Origin: Symbiodinium natans
Lineage: Eukaryota > Sar > Dinophyceae > Suessiales > Symbiodiniaceae
Reading direction: 5' to 3'
Assembly: GCA_905221605.1 (NCBI GenBank)
Contig: CAJNDS010001067.1
Location: 1-37,294 of the forward strand
Length of the DNA stretch: 37,294 nucleotides
Below are positions 12,301 to 24,475 of the stretch, piece after piece. The notes beneath the pieces were generated by a model. The model was not told where the DNA came from. It made no database searches and saw only the letters and a list, made by a program, of their open reading frames with translations. Position numbers and translations under genes: made by a program. Each line of letters begins with the position of its first letter. Position 1 is the first letter of the stretch.

Positions 12301-12496
12301 GATGTGTGTTGTTTACTTAATTGTAAGGTCTTCGGCGGGTCTAGGCTTAACCCTACTTGGGGAGATGTGCGTTGTTGACTTAATTGCAAGGTCTTCGGCG
12401 GGTCTAGGGTTAACCCTACTTGGGGAGATGTGTGTTGTTTACTTAATGTAAGGTCTTTGGCTTGTCTAGGGTTTACCCTACTTGGGCAAATGTTTG
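9397..12496 (+). repeat. 63-bp satellite array, block B
   Basis: About 49 units between module copies 1 and 2. It contains the composite variant TTGGGGAGATTTGTGGGAGATGTG-type junction near 9895, in which a unit start is duplicated and the rest is skipped. Segments such as 10791-10994 are almost identical to 8153-8356 in block A (2638 bp away), so parts of blocks A and B descend from one longer duplicated segment. Confidence 0.95.
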
Positions 12497-12792
12497 TTGT
12501 TTACTTGATCATCCGGCTCACGATTCGTGTTGGTGGCTTCTGCTTGCGCTCCGGGTCCCTTTTCCCCTGCGTAATTCGGGGTGGTGGCGGGTGTTTTCAC
12601 TGTGGGGGTGCAGGGACCTGGGATGGGAACTCTGTTGTTTCGGTCGTGAGCTTTGAGAATGAAGATCCAATGAATTGGATTCATATTCTCGAGTAGGACG
12701 ATTTAATTGGCACTTTTGGGGCACAAGTCTTATGTGCCGGAAGGGGGAGTTTCGAGTAGAAACCTCGAGACCCCTAGAGTAATTGTTTACTT
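12497..12792 (+). mobile_element. 276-bp module, copy 2, with 10-bp direct repeats
   Basis: The body at 12507-12782 is again 276 bp, with TTGTTTACTT on both sides. It differs from copy 1 by only a few substitutions (for example GGGGTGGTGG for GGGGTTGTGG). The flanks on both sides carry the same satellite variants as copy 1, including TTGGCTTGTCTAGGGTTTACC on the left. The spacing from copy 1 is 3396 bp. Shared flanks imply duplication of a larger block, not an independent insertion. Confidence 0.7.
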
Positions 12793-15700
12793 AGTTGTAA
12801 GGTCTTCGGCGGGGAAAAGGGTCAACCCTACCTGGGGAGATGTGTGTTGTTTACTTAATTATAAGGTCTTCAGCGGGTCAAGGGGTTTAACCCTACTTGG
12901 GGAGATGTGTGTTGCTTACTTAAGTGTAAGGCTTAATTATAAGGTCTTCGGCGGGGAAAAGGGTTAACCCTTCTTGGGGAAATGTGTGTTGTTTACTGTA
13001 GGGTCTTCGGCGGGGAAAAGGATTAACCCTATTTGCGGAGATGTGTGTTGTTTACTTAATTGTAAGGTCTTCGGCGGGGAAAAGAGTTTACCCTACTTGG
13101 GGAGACTTGTGTTGTGTATTTGTTTGTAACGTCTTCGGCGGGTCTAGGCTTAACCCTACTTCGGGAGATGTGTGTTTGTTTACTTAATTGTAAGGTCTTC
13201 GGCGGGTCTAGGGTTAACCCTACTTGGGGAGATGCGTGTTGTTTACTTAATTGTAAGGTCTTTGGCGGGTCTAGGGTTAACCCTACTCGGGAGATGTGTG
13301 TTGTTTATGTATTTGTAAGGTCTTCGGCGGGGAAAAGGGTTAACCCTTCTTGGGGATATTTGTGGGAGATGTGTGTGGTTTAAGTGTAAGGTCTGCGGCG
13401 GGTCTAGGGGTTAACCCTACTTCGGGAGATGTGTAATGTTTACTTAAATGTAAGGTCTTCGGCGGGTCTAGAGTTAACCCTACTTGGGATGATGTGTGTT
13501 GTGTACTTAATTGTAAGGTCTTCGGCGGGTCTAGGGTTAACATTACTTGGGAAGATGCGTGTTGTTTACCTAACTGTAAGGTCTACGGCGGGTCCAGGGT
13601 TAACCCTACTTGGGGAGATGTGTGTTGTTTACTTAATTGTAAGGTCTTCGGCGGGTCTAGGGTTTACCCTACTTGGGGAGATGTGTGTTGTTTACTTAAT
13701 TGTAAGGTCTTCGGCGGGGAAAAGGTCAACCCTACTTGGGGAGACTTGTGTTGTTTATTTAATTGTAAGGTCTTCGGCGGGTCTAGGGTTAGCCCTACTG
13801 GGGGAGATGTGTGTTGCTTACTTAATTGTAAGGTCTTCGGCGGGTCTAGGGTTAACCGTACTTGGGGAGATGTGTGTTGTTTACTTAATTGTAAGGTCTT
13901 CGGCGGGTCCAGGGTTAACCCTACTCGGGAGATGTGTGTTGTTTACTTAATTGTAAGGTCTTCGGCGGGGAAAAGGGTTTACCCTACTTGGGGAGATGTG
14001 TAATGTTTACTTAATTCTAGGGGCTTCGGCGGGCAAAAGGGTTAACCCTACTTGGGGAGATGCGTGTTGTTTACTTAAATGTAAGGTCTTCGGCGGGTCT
14101 AGAGTTAACCCTACTTGGGGAGATGTGTGTTGTTTACTTAATTGTAAGGTCTTCGGCGGGTCTACGGTTAACCCTACCTGGGGAGATGTGTGTTGTTTAC
14201 TTAATTGTAAGGTCTTCAGCGTGTCTAGGGTTAACCCTACTTGGCGAGATGCGTGTTGTTTACTGAATTGTAAGGTCTTCGGCTTGTCTAGGGTTAACAC
14301 TACCTGGGGAGATGTGTGTTGTTTACGTACTTGTAAGGTCTTCGGCGGGTCAAGGGTTAACCCTACTTGAGAAGATGTGTGTTGTTTACTTAATTGTAAG
14401 GTCTTCGGCGGGTCTAGGGTTTACCCTACTTGGGGAGATGTGTGTTGTTTATGTATTTGTAAGTCTTCGGTGGGTCTAGGGTTAACCCTACTTGGGGAGA
14501 TGTGTGTTGTTTTACTTAATTGTAAGGTCTTCGGTGGGTCTAGGGTTAACCCTACTTGGGGGGATGTGTGTTGTTTACTTACATGTAAGGTCTTCGGCGG
14601 GGAAAAGGGTTAACCTTTCTTGGGGAGATGCGTGTTGTTTACTTAATTGTAAGGTCTTCGGCGGGTCTAGGCTTAACACTACTTGGGGAGATGTGTGTTG
14701 CTTACTTAATTGTAAGGTCTTCGGCGGGTCAAGGGTTAACCCTACTTGGGGAGATGTGTGTTGTTTACTTAATTGTAAGGTCTTCGGCGAGTCAAGGGTT
14801 AACCCTACTTGGGGAGATGTGTGTTGTTTTACTTAATTGTAAGGTCTTCGGTGGGGAAAAGGGTTAACCCTACTTGGGGAGATGTGTGTTATTTTCTTAA
14901 TTGTAAGGTCTTCGGCGGGTCTAGGGTTAACCCTACTTGGGGAGATGTGTGTTGTTTACTTAATTGTAAGGTCTTCGGCGGGTCAAAGGTTAACCCTGCT
15001 TGGGGAGATGTGTGTTGTTTACTTAATTGTAAGGTCTTCGGCGAGGAAAAGGGTTAAGCTTTCTTGGGGAGATGCGTGTTGTTTACTTAATTGTAAGGTC
15101 TTCGGCGGGTCTAGGGTTAACCCTACCTGGGGAGATGTGTGTTGTTTACTTAATTGTAAGGTCTTCAGCGTGTCTAGGGTTAACCCTACTTGGGGAGATG
15201 TGTGCTGTTCACATCATTGTAAGGTCTTCGGCGGAGAAAAGGGTTAACCCTACTTGGGAAGATGTGCGTTGTTTACTTCATTGTAAGGTCTTTGGCGGGT
15301 CTAGGCTTAACACTACTTGGGGAGATGTGTGTTGCTTACTTAATTGTAAGGTCTTCGGCGGGTCTAGGGTTAACCCTACTTCTTGGGCGGGTCTAGGGGT
15401 TAACCCTACTTGGGGAGATGTGTGTTGTTTACTTAATTGTAAGGTCTTCGGCGGGTCTAGGCTTAACCCTACTTGGGGAGATGTGCGTTGTTGACTTAAT
15501 TGCAAGGTCTTCGGCGGGTCTAGGTTTAACCCTACTTGGGGAGATGTGTGTTGTTTACTTAATTGTAAGGTCTTCAGCGTGTCTAGGGTTAACCCTACTT
15601 GGGGAGATGTGCTTTGTTTACTTAATTGTAAGGTCTTCAGCGTGTCTAGGGTTAACCCTACTTGGGGAGATGTGCTTTGTTTACTTAATTGTGAGGTCTT

Positions 15701-16399
15701 CGGCGGGTCTAGGGTAACCCTACTTGGGGAGATGTGTGCTGTTTACTTAATTGTAAGGTCTTCGGCGGGGAAAAGGGTTAACCCTACTTGGGGAGATGTG
15801 TGTTATTTTCTTAATTGTAAGGTCTTCGGCGGGTCTAGGTTTAACCCTACTTGGGGAGATGTGTGTTGTTTACTTAATTGTAAGGTCTTCAGCGTGTCTA
15901 GGGTTAACCCTACTTGGGGAGATGTGCTTTGTTTACTTAATTGTGAGGTCTTCGGCGGGTCTAGGGTAACCCTACTTGGGGAGATGTGTGCTGTTTACTT
16001 AATTGTAAGGTCTTCGGCGGGGAAAAGGGTTAACCCTACTTGGGAAGATGTGCGTTGTTTACTTCATTGTAAGGTCTTCGGCGGGTCTAGGCTTAACACT
16101 ACTTGGGGAGATGTGTGTTGCTTACTTAATTGTAAGGTCTTCGGCGGGTCTAGGGTTAACCCTACTTCTTGGGCGGGTCTAGGGGTTAACCCTACTTGGG
16201 GAGATGTGTGTTGTTTACTTAATTGTAAGGTCTTCGGCGGGTCTAGGCTTAACCCTACTTGGGGAGATGTGCGTTGTTGACTTAATTGCAAGGTCTTCGG
16301 CGGGTCTAGGTTTAACCCTACTTGGGGAGATGTGTGTTGTTTACTTAATTGTAAGGTCTTCGGCTTGTCTAGGGTTTACCCTACTTGGGCAAATGTGTG
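12793..16399 (+). repeat. 63-bp satellite array, block C
   Basis: About 57 units. It holds nested higher-order repeats: 15236-15575 recurs 786 bp downstream at 16022-16361, including the unusual junction CCCTACTTCTTGGGCGGG. The variant TCAGCGTGTCTAGGG followed by GATGTGCTTTGTTTACTT occurs three times between 15560 and 15930. Near 13352 the short composite unit seen at 9895 recurs. Confidence 0.95.
15236..16361 (+). repeat. Higher-order repeat, 786-bp spacing
   Basis: Two copies of a block of about 340 bp begin near 15236 and 16022. They match through the rare junction CTTCTTGGGCGGGTCTAGGGG and the variants GATGTGCGTTGTTGACTT and GGTCTAGGTTTAACC. The left copy starts with GGAGAAAAGGG where the right has GGGGAAAAGGG. 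The spacing is not a multiple of 63 because of indel variants inside. It points to recent unequal exchange. Confidence 0.8.
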
Positions 16400-16695
16400 T
16401 TGTTTACTTGATCATCCGGCTCACGATTCGTGTTGGTGGCTTTTGCTTGCGCTCCGGGTCCCTTTTCCCCTGCGTAATTCGGGGTGGTGGCGGGTGTTTT
16501 CACTGTGGGGGTGCAGGGATGCATCCCAGGAACTCTGTTGTTTTGGTCGTGAGCTTCGAGAATGAAGATCCAATGAATTGGATTCATATTCTCGAGTAGG
16601 ACGATTTAATTGGCACTTTCGGGGCACAAGTCTTATGTGCCGGAAGGGGGAGTTTCGAGTAGAAAGCTCGAGACCCCTAGAGTAATTGTTTACTT
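16400..16695 (+). mobile_element. 276-bp module, copy 3, with a micro-inversion
   Basis: The body at 16410-16685 is 276 bp and flanked by TTGTTTACTT on both sides. It differs from the other copies at 16520-16530. There TGCATCCCAGG stands where they read CCTGGGATGGG, and nine bases are an exact reverse complement. The length is unchanged. The left flank is slightly closer to the satellite consensus than in copies 1 and 2 (GTGTGTTGTTTACTT in place of GTTTGTTGTTTACTT), a feature shared with copy 4. Confidence 0.7.
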
Positions 16696-19600
16696 AGTTG
16701 TAAGGTCTTCGGCGGGGAAAAGGGTTAACCCTACTTGGGGAGATGTGTGTTGTTTACTTAATTGTAAGGTCCTCGGCGGGTCAAGGGGTTTAACCCTACT
16801 TGGGGAGATGTGTGTTGTTTACTTAATTGTAAGGCTTAATTATAAGGTCTTCGGCGGGGAAAAGGGTTAACCCTTCTTGGGGAAATGTGTGTTGTTTACT
16901 GTAGGGTCTTCGGCGAGGAAAAGGATTAACCCTACTTGCAGAGATGTGTGTTGTTTACCTAATTGTAAGGTCTTCGGCGGGTCTAGGGCTTACCCTACTG
17001 GGGAAATTTGTGTTGTGTATTTATTTGTAAGGTCTTCGGCGGGTCTAGGCTGAACCCTACTTGGGGAGATGTGTCTTTACTTTCCTAATTTCAAGGTCTT
17101 CGGCGGGTCTAGGGTTAACCCTACATGGGGAGATGCGTGTTGTTTACTTAATTGTAAGGTCTTTGGCGGGTCTAGGGTTAACCCTACTCGGGAGATGTGT
17201 GCTGTTTACTTAATTGTAAGGTCTTCGGCGGGTCTAGGGTTTGCCCTACTTGGGGAGATGTGTGTTGTTTACTTAATTGTAAGGTCTTCCGCGGGTCTAG
17301 GGTTAACCCTACTTGGGGAGATGTGTGTTGTTTACTTAATTGTAAGGTCTTCGGCGGGTCTAGGGTTAACCCTACTTGGGGAAATGTGTGTTGTTTACTT
17401 AATTGTAAGGTCTTCCGCGGGTCTAGGGTTAACCCTACTTGGGGAGATGTGTGTTGTTTACTTAATTGTAAGGTCTTCGGCGGGTCTAGAGTTAACCCTT
17501 CTTGGGGAGATGTGTGTTGTTTACTTGATTGTAAGGTCTTGGGCGGGTCTAGGGTTAACCCTACTTGGGGAGATGTGTGTTGTTTACTTATTTGTAAGGT
17601 CTTCGGAAGGGAAAAGGGTTAACACTACTTGGAGAGATGCGTGTTGTGTACGTAACTGAAAGGTCTTTGGCGTGTCTAGGGTTAATCCTACTTGGAGCGA
17701 TGTGTGCTGTTTACTTAATTGTAAGGTCTTCGGCGGGTCTAGGGATATGCCTCTTTGGGGAGATGTGTCTTGTTTACGTAATTGTAAGGTCTTTGGCGGG
17801 GAAAAGGGATAACCATTGTAAGGTCTTTGGCGGGTCTAGGGTTAACCCTACTTGAGGAGATGTGTGTTGTGTACTTAATTGTAAGGTCTTCCGCGGGTCT
17901 AGGGTTAACCCTACTTGGGGCGATGTGTGTTGTTTACCTAATTGTAAGGTCTTCGGCGGGTCTAGGGCTAATCCTACTTGGGCAGATGTGTGTTTTTTAC
18001 TTAATTATATGGTCTTCGGCGGGTCTAGGGTTTACCCTACTTGGGGAGATGTGTGTTGTTTACTGGTGTAGGATCAACCCTACTTGGGAAGATGTGTGTT
18101 GTTTACTTAATTGTAAGGTCTTCGGCGGGTCTAGGATTAACCCTACTTGGGGAGATGTGTGTTGTTTACCTAATTGTAAGGTCTTCGGCGGGTCTAGGGT
18201 TAACCCTGCTTGGGGAGATGTGTGTTGTTTACATAAGTGTAAGGTCTTCGGCGGGGAAAAGGGTTAACCCTACTTGGGGAGATGTGTGTTGTTTACTTAA
18301 TTGTAAGGTCTTCGGTTTGTCTAGGGTTAACCCTACTTGGGGAGATGCGTGTTGTTTACTTAATTGTACGCTCTTCGGCGGGTCAGGGGTTAACCCTACT
18401 CGGCAAGATGTGTGTTGTTTACTTCATTGTAAGGTCTTCGGCGGGTCTAGGGTTAACCCTACTTGGGGAGATGTGTGTTGTGTACTTAATTGCAAGGTCT
18501 TCGGCGGGTCTAGGGTTAACCCTACTTGGGGAGATGCGCGTTGTTTACTTAATTGTAAGGTCTTCGGCGGTCTAGGGTTAAGCTTACTTGGGGAGATGCG
18601 TGTTGTTTACTCAATTGTAAGGTCTTCGGCGGGTCTAGGGTTAACACTACCTGGGGAGATGTGTGCTGTTTACGTAATTGTAAGGACTTCGACGTGTCTA
18701 GGGTTAACCCTACTTGGGGAGATGTGTGCTGTTTACTTAATTGTAAGGTCTTCGGCGGGGAAAAGGGTTAACCCTACTTGGGGAGATGTGTGTTGTTTAC
18801 TTAATTGTAAGGTCTTCGGCGGGTCTAGGGTTTACCCTGCTTGGGGAGATGTGTGTTGTTTACGTAATTGTAAGGTCTTCGGCGTGTCTAGGGTTAACCT
18901 TACTTGGGGAGATGTGAGTTGTTTAACTAATTGTAAGGTCTTCGGCGGGTCTAGGGTTAACCCTACCTGGGGAGATGCGTGTTGTTTACTTAATTGTAAG
19001 GTCTTTGGCGGGTCTAGGGTTTACCCTACTCGGGAGATGTGTGCTGTTTACTTAATTGTACGGTCTTCGGCGGGGAAAAGGGTTAACCCTACTTGGGGAG
19101 ATGTTTGTTGTTTACATAATTGTAAGGTCTTTGGCCGGTCTAGGGTTAACCCTACTTGGGGAGATGCGTGTTGTTTACTTAATTGTAAGGTCTTCGGCGT
19201 GACCAGGGTTAACCCTACTCGGGAGATGTGTGTTGTTTACTTAATTGCAAGGTCTTCGGCGGGTCTAGGGTTTGCCCTACTTGATGAGTTGTGTGTTGTT
19301 TACATAATTGTAAGGTCTTCGGCGGGTCTATGGTTTACCCTACTTGGGGAGATGCGTGTTGTTTACTGAATTGTAAGGTCTTCGGCGGGTCTAGGGTTAA
19401 CCCTACTTGGGGAGATGTGTTGTTTACTTAATTGTAAGGTCTTCGGCGGGGAAAAGGGTTAACCTTGCTTGGGGAGATGCGTGTTGTTTACTTAATTGTA
19501 AGGTCTTCGGCGGGTCTAGGGTTAACCCTACTTGGGGAGATGTGTGTTGTTGACTTAATTGTAAGGTCTTCGGCGGGTCTAGGGTTAACCCTTCTTGGGG

Positions 19601-22600
19601 AAATGTGTGTTGTTTACTGTAGGGTCTTCGGCGGGGAAAAGGATTAACCCTACTTGGGGAGATGTTTGCTGTTTACTTAATTGTAAGGTCTTCGGCGGGT
19701 CTAGGGTTAACCCTACTTGGGGAGATGTGTGTTGTTTACTTAATTGTAAGGTCTTCGGCGGGTCTAGGGTTAACCCTACTTGGGGAGATGTGTGTTGTTT
19801 ACTTAATTATAAGGTCTTCGGCGGGGAAAAGGGTTAACCCTTCTTGGGGAAATGTGTGTTGTTTACTGTAGGGTCTTCGGCGGGGAAAAGATTAACCCTA
19901 CTTGCAGAGATGTGTGTTGTTTACTGTAAGGTCTTCGGCGGGTCTAGGGTTTACCCTACTTGGGGAGATTTGTGTTGTGTATTTATTTGTAAGGTCTTCG
20001 GCGGGTCTAGGCTTAACCCTACTTGGGGAGATGTGTGTTGTTTATTGAATTGTAAGGTCTTCGGGGGGGAAAAGGGTTAACCCTACTTGGGGAGATGTGT
20101 GTTGTTTACTTAATTGTAAGGTCTTCGGCGGGGAAAAGGGTTAACCCTACTTGGGGAGATGTGTGTTGTTTACTTAATTGTAAGGTCTTCGGCGGGTCTA
20201 GGGTTAACCCTACTTGGGGAGATGTGTTTTGTTTACTTAATTGTAAGGTCTTCGGCGGGGAAAAGGGTTAACCCTACTTGGGGAGATGTGTGTTGTTTAC
20301 TTAATTGTAAGGTCTTCGGCGGGTCTAGGGCTAACCCTACTTGGGGAGATGCGTGTTGTTTACTTATCTGTAAGGTCTTCGGTGGGTGCAGAATTATCCC
20401 TACTTGATGAGATGTGTGTTGTTTACTTAATTGTAAGGTCTTCGGCTTGGATAAGGGTTAACCCTACTTGGGGAGATTTGTGGGAGATGCGTGTGGTTTA
20501 ATTGTAAGGTCTTCGGCGGGTCTAGGGTTAACCCTACTTGGGGAGATGTGTGCTGTTTGCTTAATTGTAAGGTCTTCGGCGGGGAAAAGGGTTAACCCTA
20601 CTTGGGGAGGTGTGTGTTGTTTACTTATTTGTAAGGTCTTCGGAGGGTCTAGGGTTAACCCTACTTGGGGAGATGTGTGTTGTTTACTTAATTGTAAGGA
20701 CCTCGGCGGGTCAAGGGGTTTAACCCTACTTGGGGAGATGTGTGTTGTTTACTTAATTGTAAGGCTTAATTATAAGGTCTTCGGTGGGGAAAAGGGTTAA
20801 CCCTTCTTGGGGAAATGTGTGTTGTTTACTGTAGGGTCTTCGGCGGGGAAAAGATTAATCCTACTTGCAGAGATGTGTGTTGTTTACCTAATTGTAAGGT
20901 CTTCGGCGGGTCTAGGGTTTACCCTACTTGGGGAGATTTGTGTTGTGTATTTATTTGTAAGGTCTTCGGCGGGTCTAGGCTGAACCCTACTTGGGGAGAT
21001 GTGTATTTATTTTCATAATTTCAAGGTCTTCGGCGGGTCTAGGGTTAACCCTACATGGGGAGATGCGTGTTGTTTACTTAATTGTAAGGTCTTTGGCGGG
21101 TCTAGGGTTAACCCTACTCGGGAGATGTGTGCTGTTTACTTAATTGTAAGGTCTTCGGCAGGTCTAGGGTTTGCCCTACTTGGGGAGATGTGTGCTGTTT
21201 ACATAATTGTAAGGTCTTCGGCGGGTCTAGGGTTTACCCTACTTGGGGAGATGTGCTATGTTTACTTAATTGTAAGGACTTCGGCGGGTCTAGGCTTAAC
21301 CCTACTTGGGGAGATGTGTGTTGTTTACTTGATTGTGAGGTCTTGGGTGGGTCTAGGGTTAACCCTACTTGGGGAGATGTGTAAGGTCTTCGGCGGGTCT
21401 AGGGTTAACCCTACTTGGGGAGATGTTTGTTGTTTACATAATTGTAAGGTCTTCGGCGGGTCTAGGATTAACCCTACTTGGGAAGATGTGTGTTGTTTAC
21501 TTAATTGTAAGGTCTTCGGCGGGTCTATGGTTTACCCTACTTGGGGAGATGCGTGTTGTTTACTGAATTGTAAGGTCTTCGGCGAGTCTAGGGTTAACCC
21601 TACTTGGGGAGGTGTGTGTTGTTTACTTAATTGTAAGGTCTTGGGCGGGTCTAGGGTTAACCCTACTGGGGGAAATGTGTGTTGTCTACTTATTTGTAAG
21701 GGTCTAGGGTTAACCCTACTTGGGGAGATGTGTGTTGTTTACTTAATTGTAAGGTCTTCGGCGGGTCTAGGGTTAACCCTACTTGGGGAGATTTGTGCTG
21801 TTTACTTGATTAAAACGTCTTGGGCGGGTCTAGGGATAACCCTACTTGGGGAGATGTGTGTTGTTTACTTGATTGTAAGGTCTTGGGCGGGTCTAGGGTT
21901 AGCCCTACTTGGGGAGATGTGTGTTGTTTACTTAATTGTAAGGTCTTCGGCGGGTCTAGGACTAACCCTACTTGGGGAGATGTGTTTTGCTTACTTACTT
22001 GTAAGGTCTTCGGCGTGACCAGGGTTAACCCTACTCGGGAGATGTGTGTTGTTTACTTCATTGCAAGGTCTTCGGCGGGTCTAGGGTTCGCCCTACTTGG
22101 GGAGATGTGTGCTGTTTTCTGAATTGTAAGGTCTTCGGCGGGTCTAGGGTTTACCCTACTTGGGGAGATGTGCTATGTTTACTTAATTGTAAGGTCTTCG
22201 GCGGGGAAAAGGGTTAACCCTACTTGGGGAGATGTGTGTTGTTGGGAATAATTGTAAGGTCTTCGGCGGGTCTAGGGCTAACCCTACTTGGGAAGATGCG
22301 TGTTGTTTACTTAATTGTAAGGTCTTCGGTGGGTGCAGAATTATCCCTACTTGATGAGATGTGTGTTGTTTACTTAATTGTAAGGTCTTCGGAGGGTCTA
22401 GAGTTAACGACTTGGGGAGATGTCTGTTGTTTACTTAATTGTAAGGTCTTCGGCGGGGCCAGGGTTAACCCTACTTGGGGAGATATGCGTTCTTTACTTA
22501 ATTGTAAGGTCTTCGGCGGGTCTAGGCTTAACCCGGCTTGGGGAGATGTGTTTTGTTTACTTACTTGTAAGGTCTTCGGCGGGGAAAAGGGTTAACCCTA

Positions 22601-24139
22601 CTTGGGGAGATGCGTGTTGTTTACTTAATTGTAAGGACTTCGGCGGGTCTAGGGTTAACCCTACTTGGGGAGATATGTGTTGTTTACTTAATTGTAAGGT
22701 CTTCGGCGGGTCTAGGATTAACCCTACTTGGGGAGATGTGTTTTGCTTACTTACTTGTAAGGTCTTCGGCGGGTCTAGGGTTAACCCTACTTGGGGAGAT
22801 GCGTGTTGTTTACTTAATTGTAAGGTCTTCGGCGGGTCTAGGGTTAACCCTACTCGGGAGATGTGTGTTGTTTACTTAATTGTAAGGTCTTCGGCGGGGA
22901 AAAGGGTTAAGGTCTTCGGCGGGGAAAAGGGTTAGCCCAACTTGGGGAGATGTTTGTTGTTTACATAATTGTAAGGTCTTCGGCGGGTCTAGGATTAACC
23001 CTACTTGGGGAGATGTGTGTTGTTTACTTATTTGTAAGGTCTTCGGCGGGTCTAGGGTTAACCCTACTCGGGAGATGTGTGTTGTTTGCTTAATTGTAAG
23101 GTCTTCGGCGGGGAAAAGGGTTAAGGTCTTCGGCGGGGAAAAGGGTTAGCCCAACTTGGGGAGATATGCGTTGTTTACTTAATTGTAAGGTCTTCGGCGG
23201 GTCTAGGCTTAACCCGGCTTGGGGAGATGTGTTTTGCTTACTTACTTGTAAGGTCTTCGGCGGGTCTAGGGTTAACCCTAGTTGGGGAGATGCGTGTTGT
23301 TTACTTATTAGTAAGGTCTTCGGCGGGTGTAGGGTTAACCCTACTCGGGAGATATGTGTTGTTTACTTAATTGTAAGGTCTTCGGCGGGGAAAAGGGTTA
23401 AGGTCTTCGGCAGGGAAAAGGGTTAGCCCAACTTGGGGAGATGTGCGTTGTTTACTTAATTGTAAGGTCTTCGGCGGGTCTAGGCTTAACCCGGCTTGGG
23501 GAGATGTGTTTTGCTTACTTACTTGTAAGGTCTTCGGCGGGTCTAGGGTTAACCCTAGTTGGGGAGATGCGTGTTGTTTACTTATTAGTAAGGTCTTCGG
23601 CGGGTGTAGGGTTAACCCTACTCGGGAGATATGTGTTGTTTACTTAATTGTAAGGTCTTCGGCGGGGAAAAGGGTTAAGGTCTTCGGCAGGGAAAAGGGT
23701 TAGCCCAACTTGGGGAGATGTGCGTTGTTTACTTAATTGTAAGGTCTTCGGCGGGTCTAGGCTTAACCCGGCTTGGGGAGATGTGTTTTGCTTACTTACT
23801 TGTAAGGTCTTCGGCGGGTCTAGGGTTAACCCTACTTGGGGAGATGCGTGTTGTTTACATAATTGTAAGGACTTCGGCGGGTCTAGGGTTAACCCTACTT
23901 GGGGAGATATGCGTTGTTTACTTAATTGTAAGGTCTTTGGCGGGTCTAGGCTTAACCCGGCTTGGGGAGATGTGTTTTGCTTACTTACTTGTAAGGTCTT
24001 CGGCGGGTCTAGGGTTTACCCTACTCGGGAGATGTGTGTTGATTACTTAATCGTAAGGTCGTCGGCTAGGTCCAGGGTTAACCCTAGTTGGGGAGATGTG
24101 TGTTGTTTACTTAATTGTAAGGTCTTCGGCGGGTCTGCT
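16696..24139 (+). repeat. 63-bp satellite array, block D
   Basis: About 118 units, the longest uninterrupted stretch. 17690-18660 is near-identical to 27310-28345. The unit with ACTTTCCTAATTTCAAGG near 17080 recurs as TATTTTCATAATTTCAAGG at 21005 and again at 36140. The GGCTTAATTATAAGG junction seen just right of the 276-bp modules also occurs near 20763, without a module upstream. Units around 21360 and 21700 are internally deleted. The right end contains a tandem 277-bp higher-order repeat and stops at GGCGGGTCT before the island. Confidence 0.95.
23166..23719 (+). repeat. Tandem 277-bp higher-order repeat
   Basis: Two consecutive 277-bp copies (23166-23442, 23443-23719) are nearly identical, and a third partial copy starts at 23720. 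Each combines the variants GGCTTAACCCGGCTTGGGG, GTTTTGCTTACTTACTTG, CTTATTAGTAAGG, GGTGTAGGG and the short unit GGGTTAAGGTCTTCGG. 277 bp equals about 4.4 base units, so one member is truncated. A relative of the truncated junction occurs at about 22905. Confidence 0.85.
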
Positions 24140-24229
24140 TCTTTATGGCACCTGACAGTTCCAACATAGTTATATGCGTGGGCATATTGAATAGAAAGAG
24201 TAGGCATCAGAAGGGTGTCAATTCCAGAG

Positions 24230-24259
24230 CCCTAAACCCCGAACGCCTGCGGTTTAGGG
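24230..24259. repeat. Inverted telomere-like motif, 9-bp stem
   Basis: CCCTAAACC and its exact reverse complement GGTTTAGGG are separated by 12 bases. Each arm contains a TTTAGGG-type heptamer in opposite orientation. It could form a hairpin or present two head-to-head telomere-motif sites. The arrangement echoes the satellite palindrome, but with a spacer. Confidence 0.75.
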
Positions 24260-24304
24260 TTGTAAGGGTTCGCACACGCTGGTAGCATGGACTTTATTCT
24301 TCCG

Positions 24305-24475
24305 GCATGGATGCTCTGGCCATTCGCTCGCAATGGGAACACGGGCGTTATCCTCGTGTGGGCATGGATGCTCGGCCATTCGCACGTATTGGTAGCACGC
24401 ACGTTAACATCGTGCGGCCATGGATGCCTTGGCCATTCGCGCGCACCGGTACCATACGAACATCGCAAATGATGA
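24305..24475 (+). repeat. About three 57-bp tandem repeats in the island
   Basis: Units start with GCATGGATGCTC or CCATGGATGCC near 24305, 24362 and 24418. Each continues with GGCCATTCGC, a stretch ending in GGTANCA or GGGAACA, and then a GTTATC/GTTAACATC-like part. Divergence is substantial. A further degraded half unit may precede at 24265-24304 (GGTTCGCACACGCTGGTAGCA). Confidence 0.7.
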
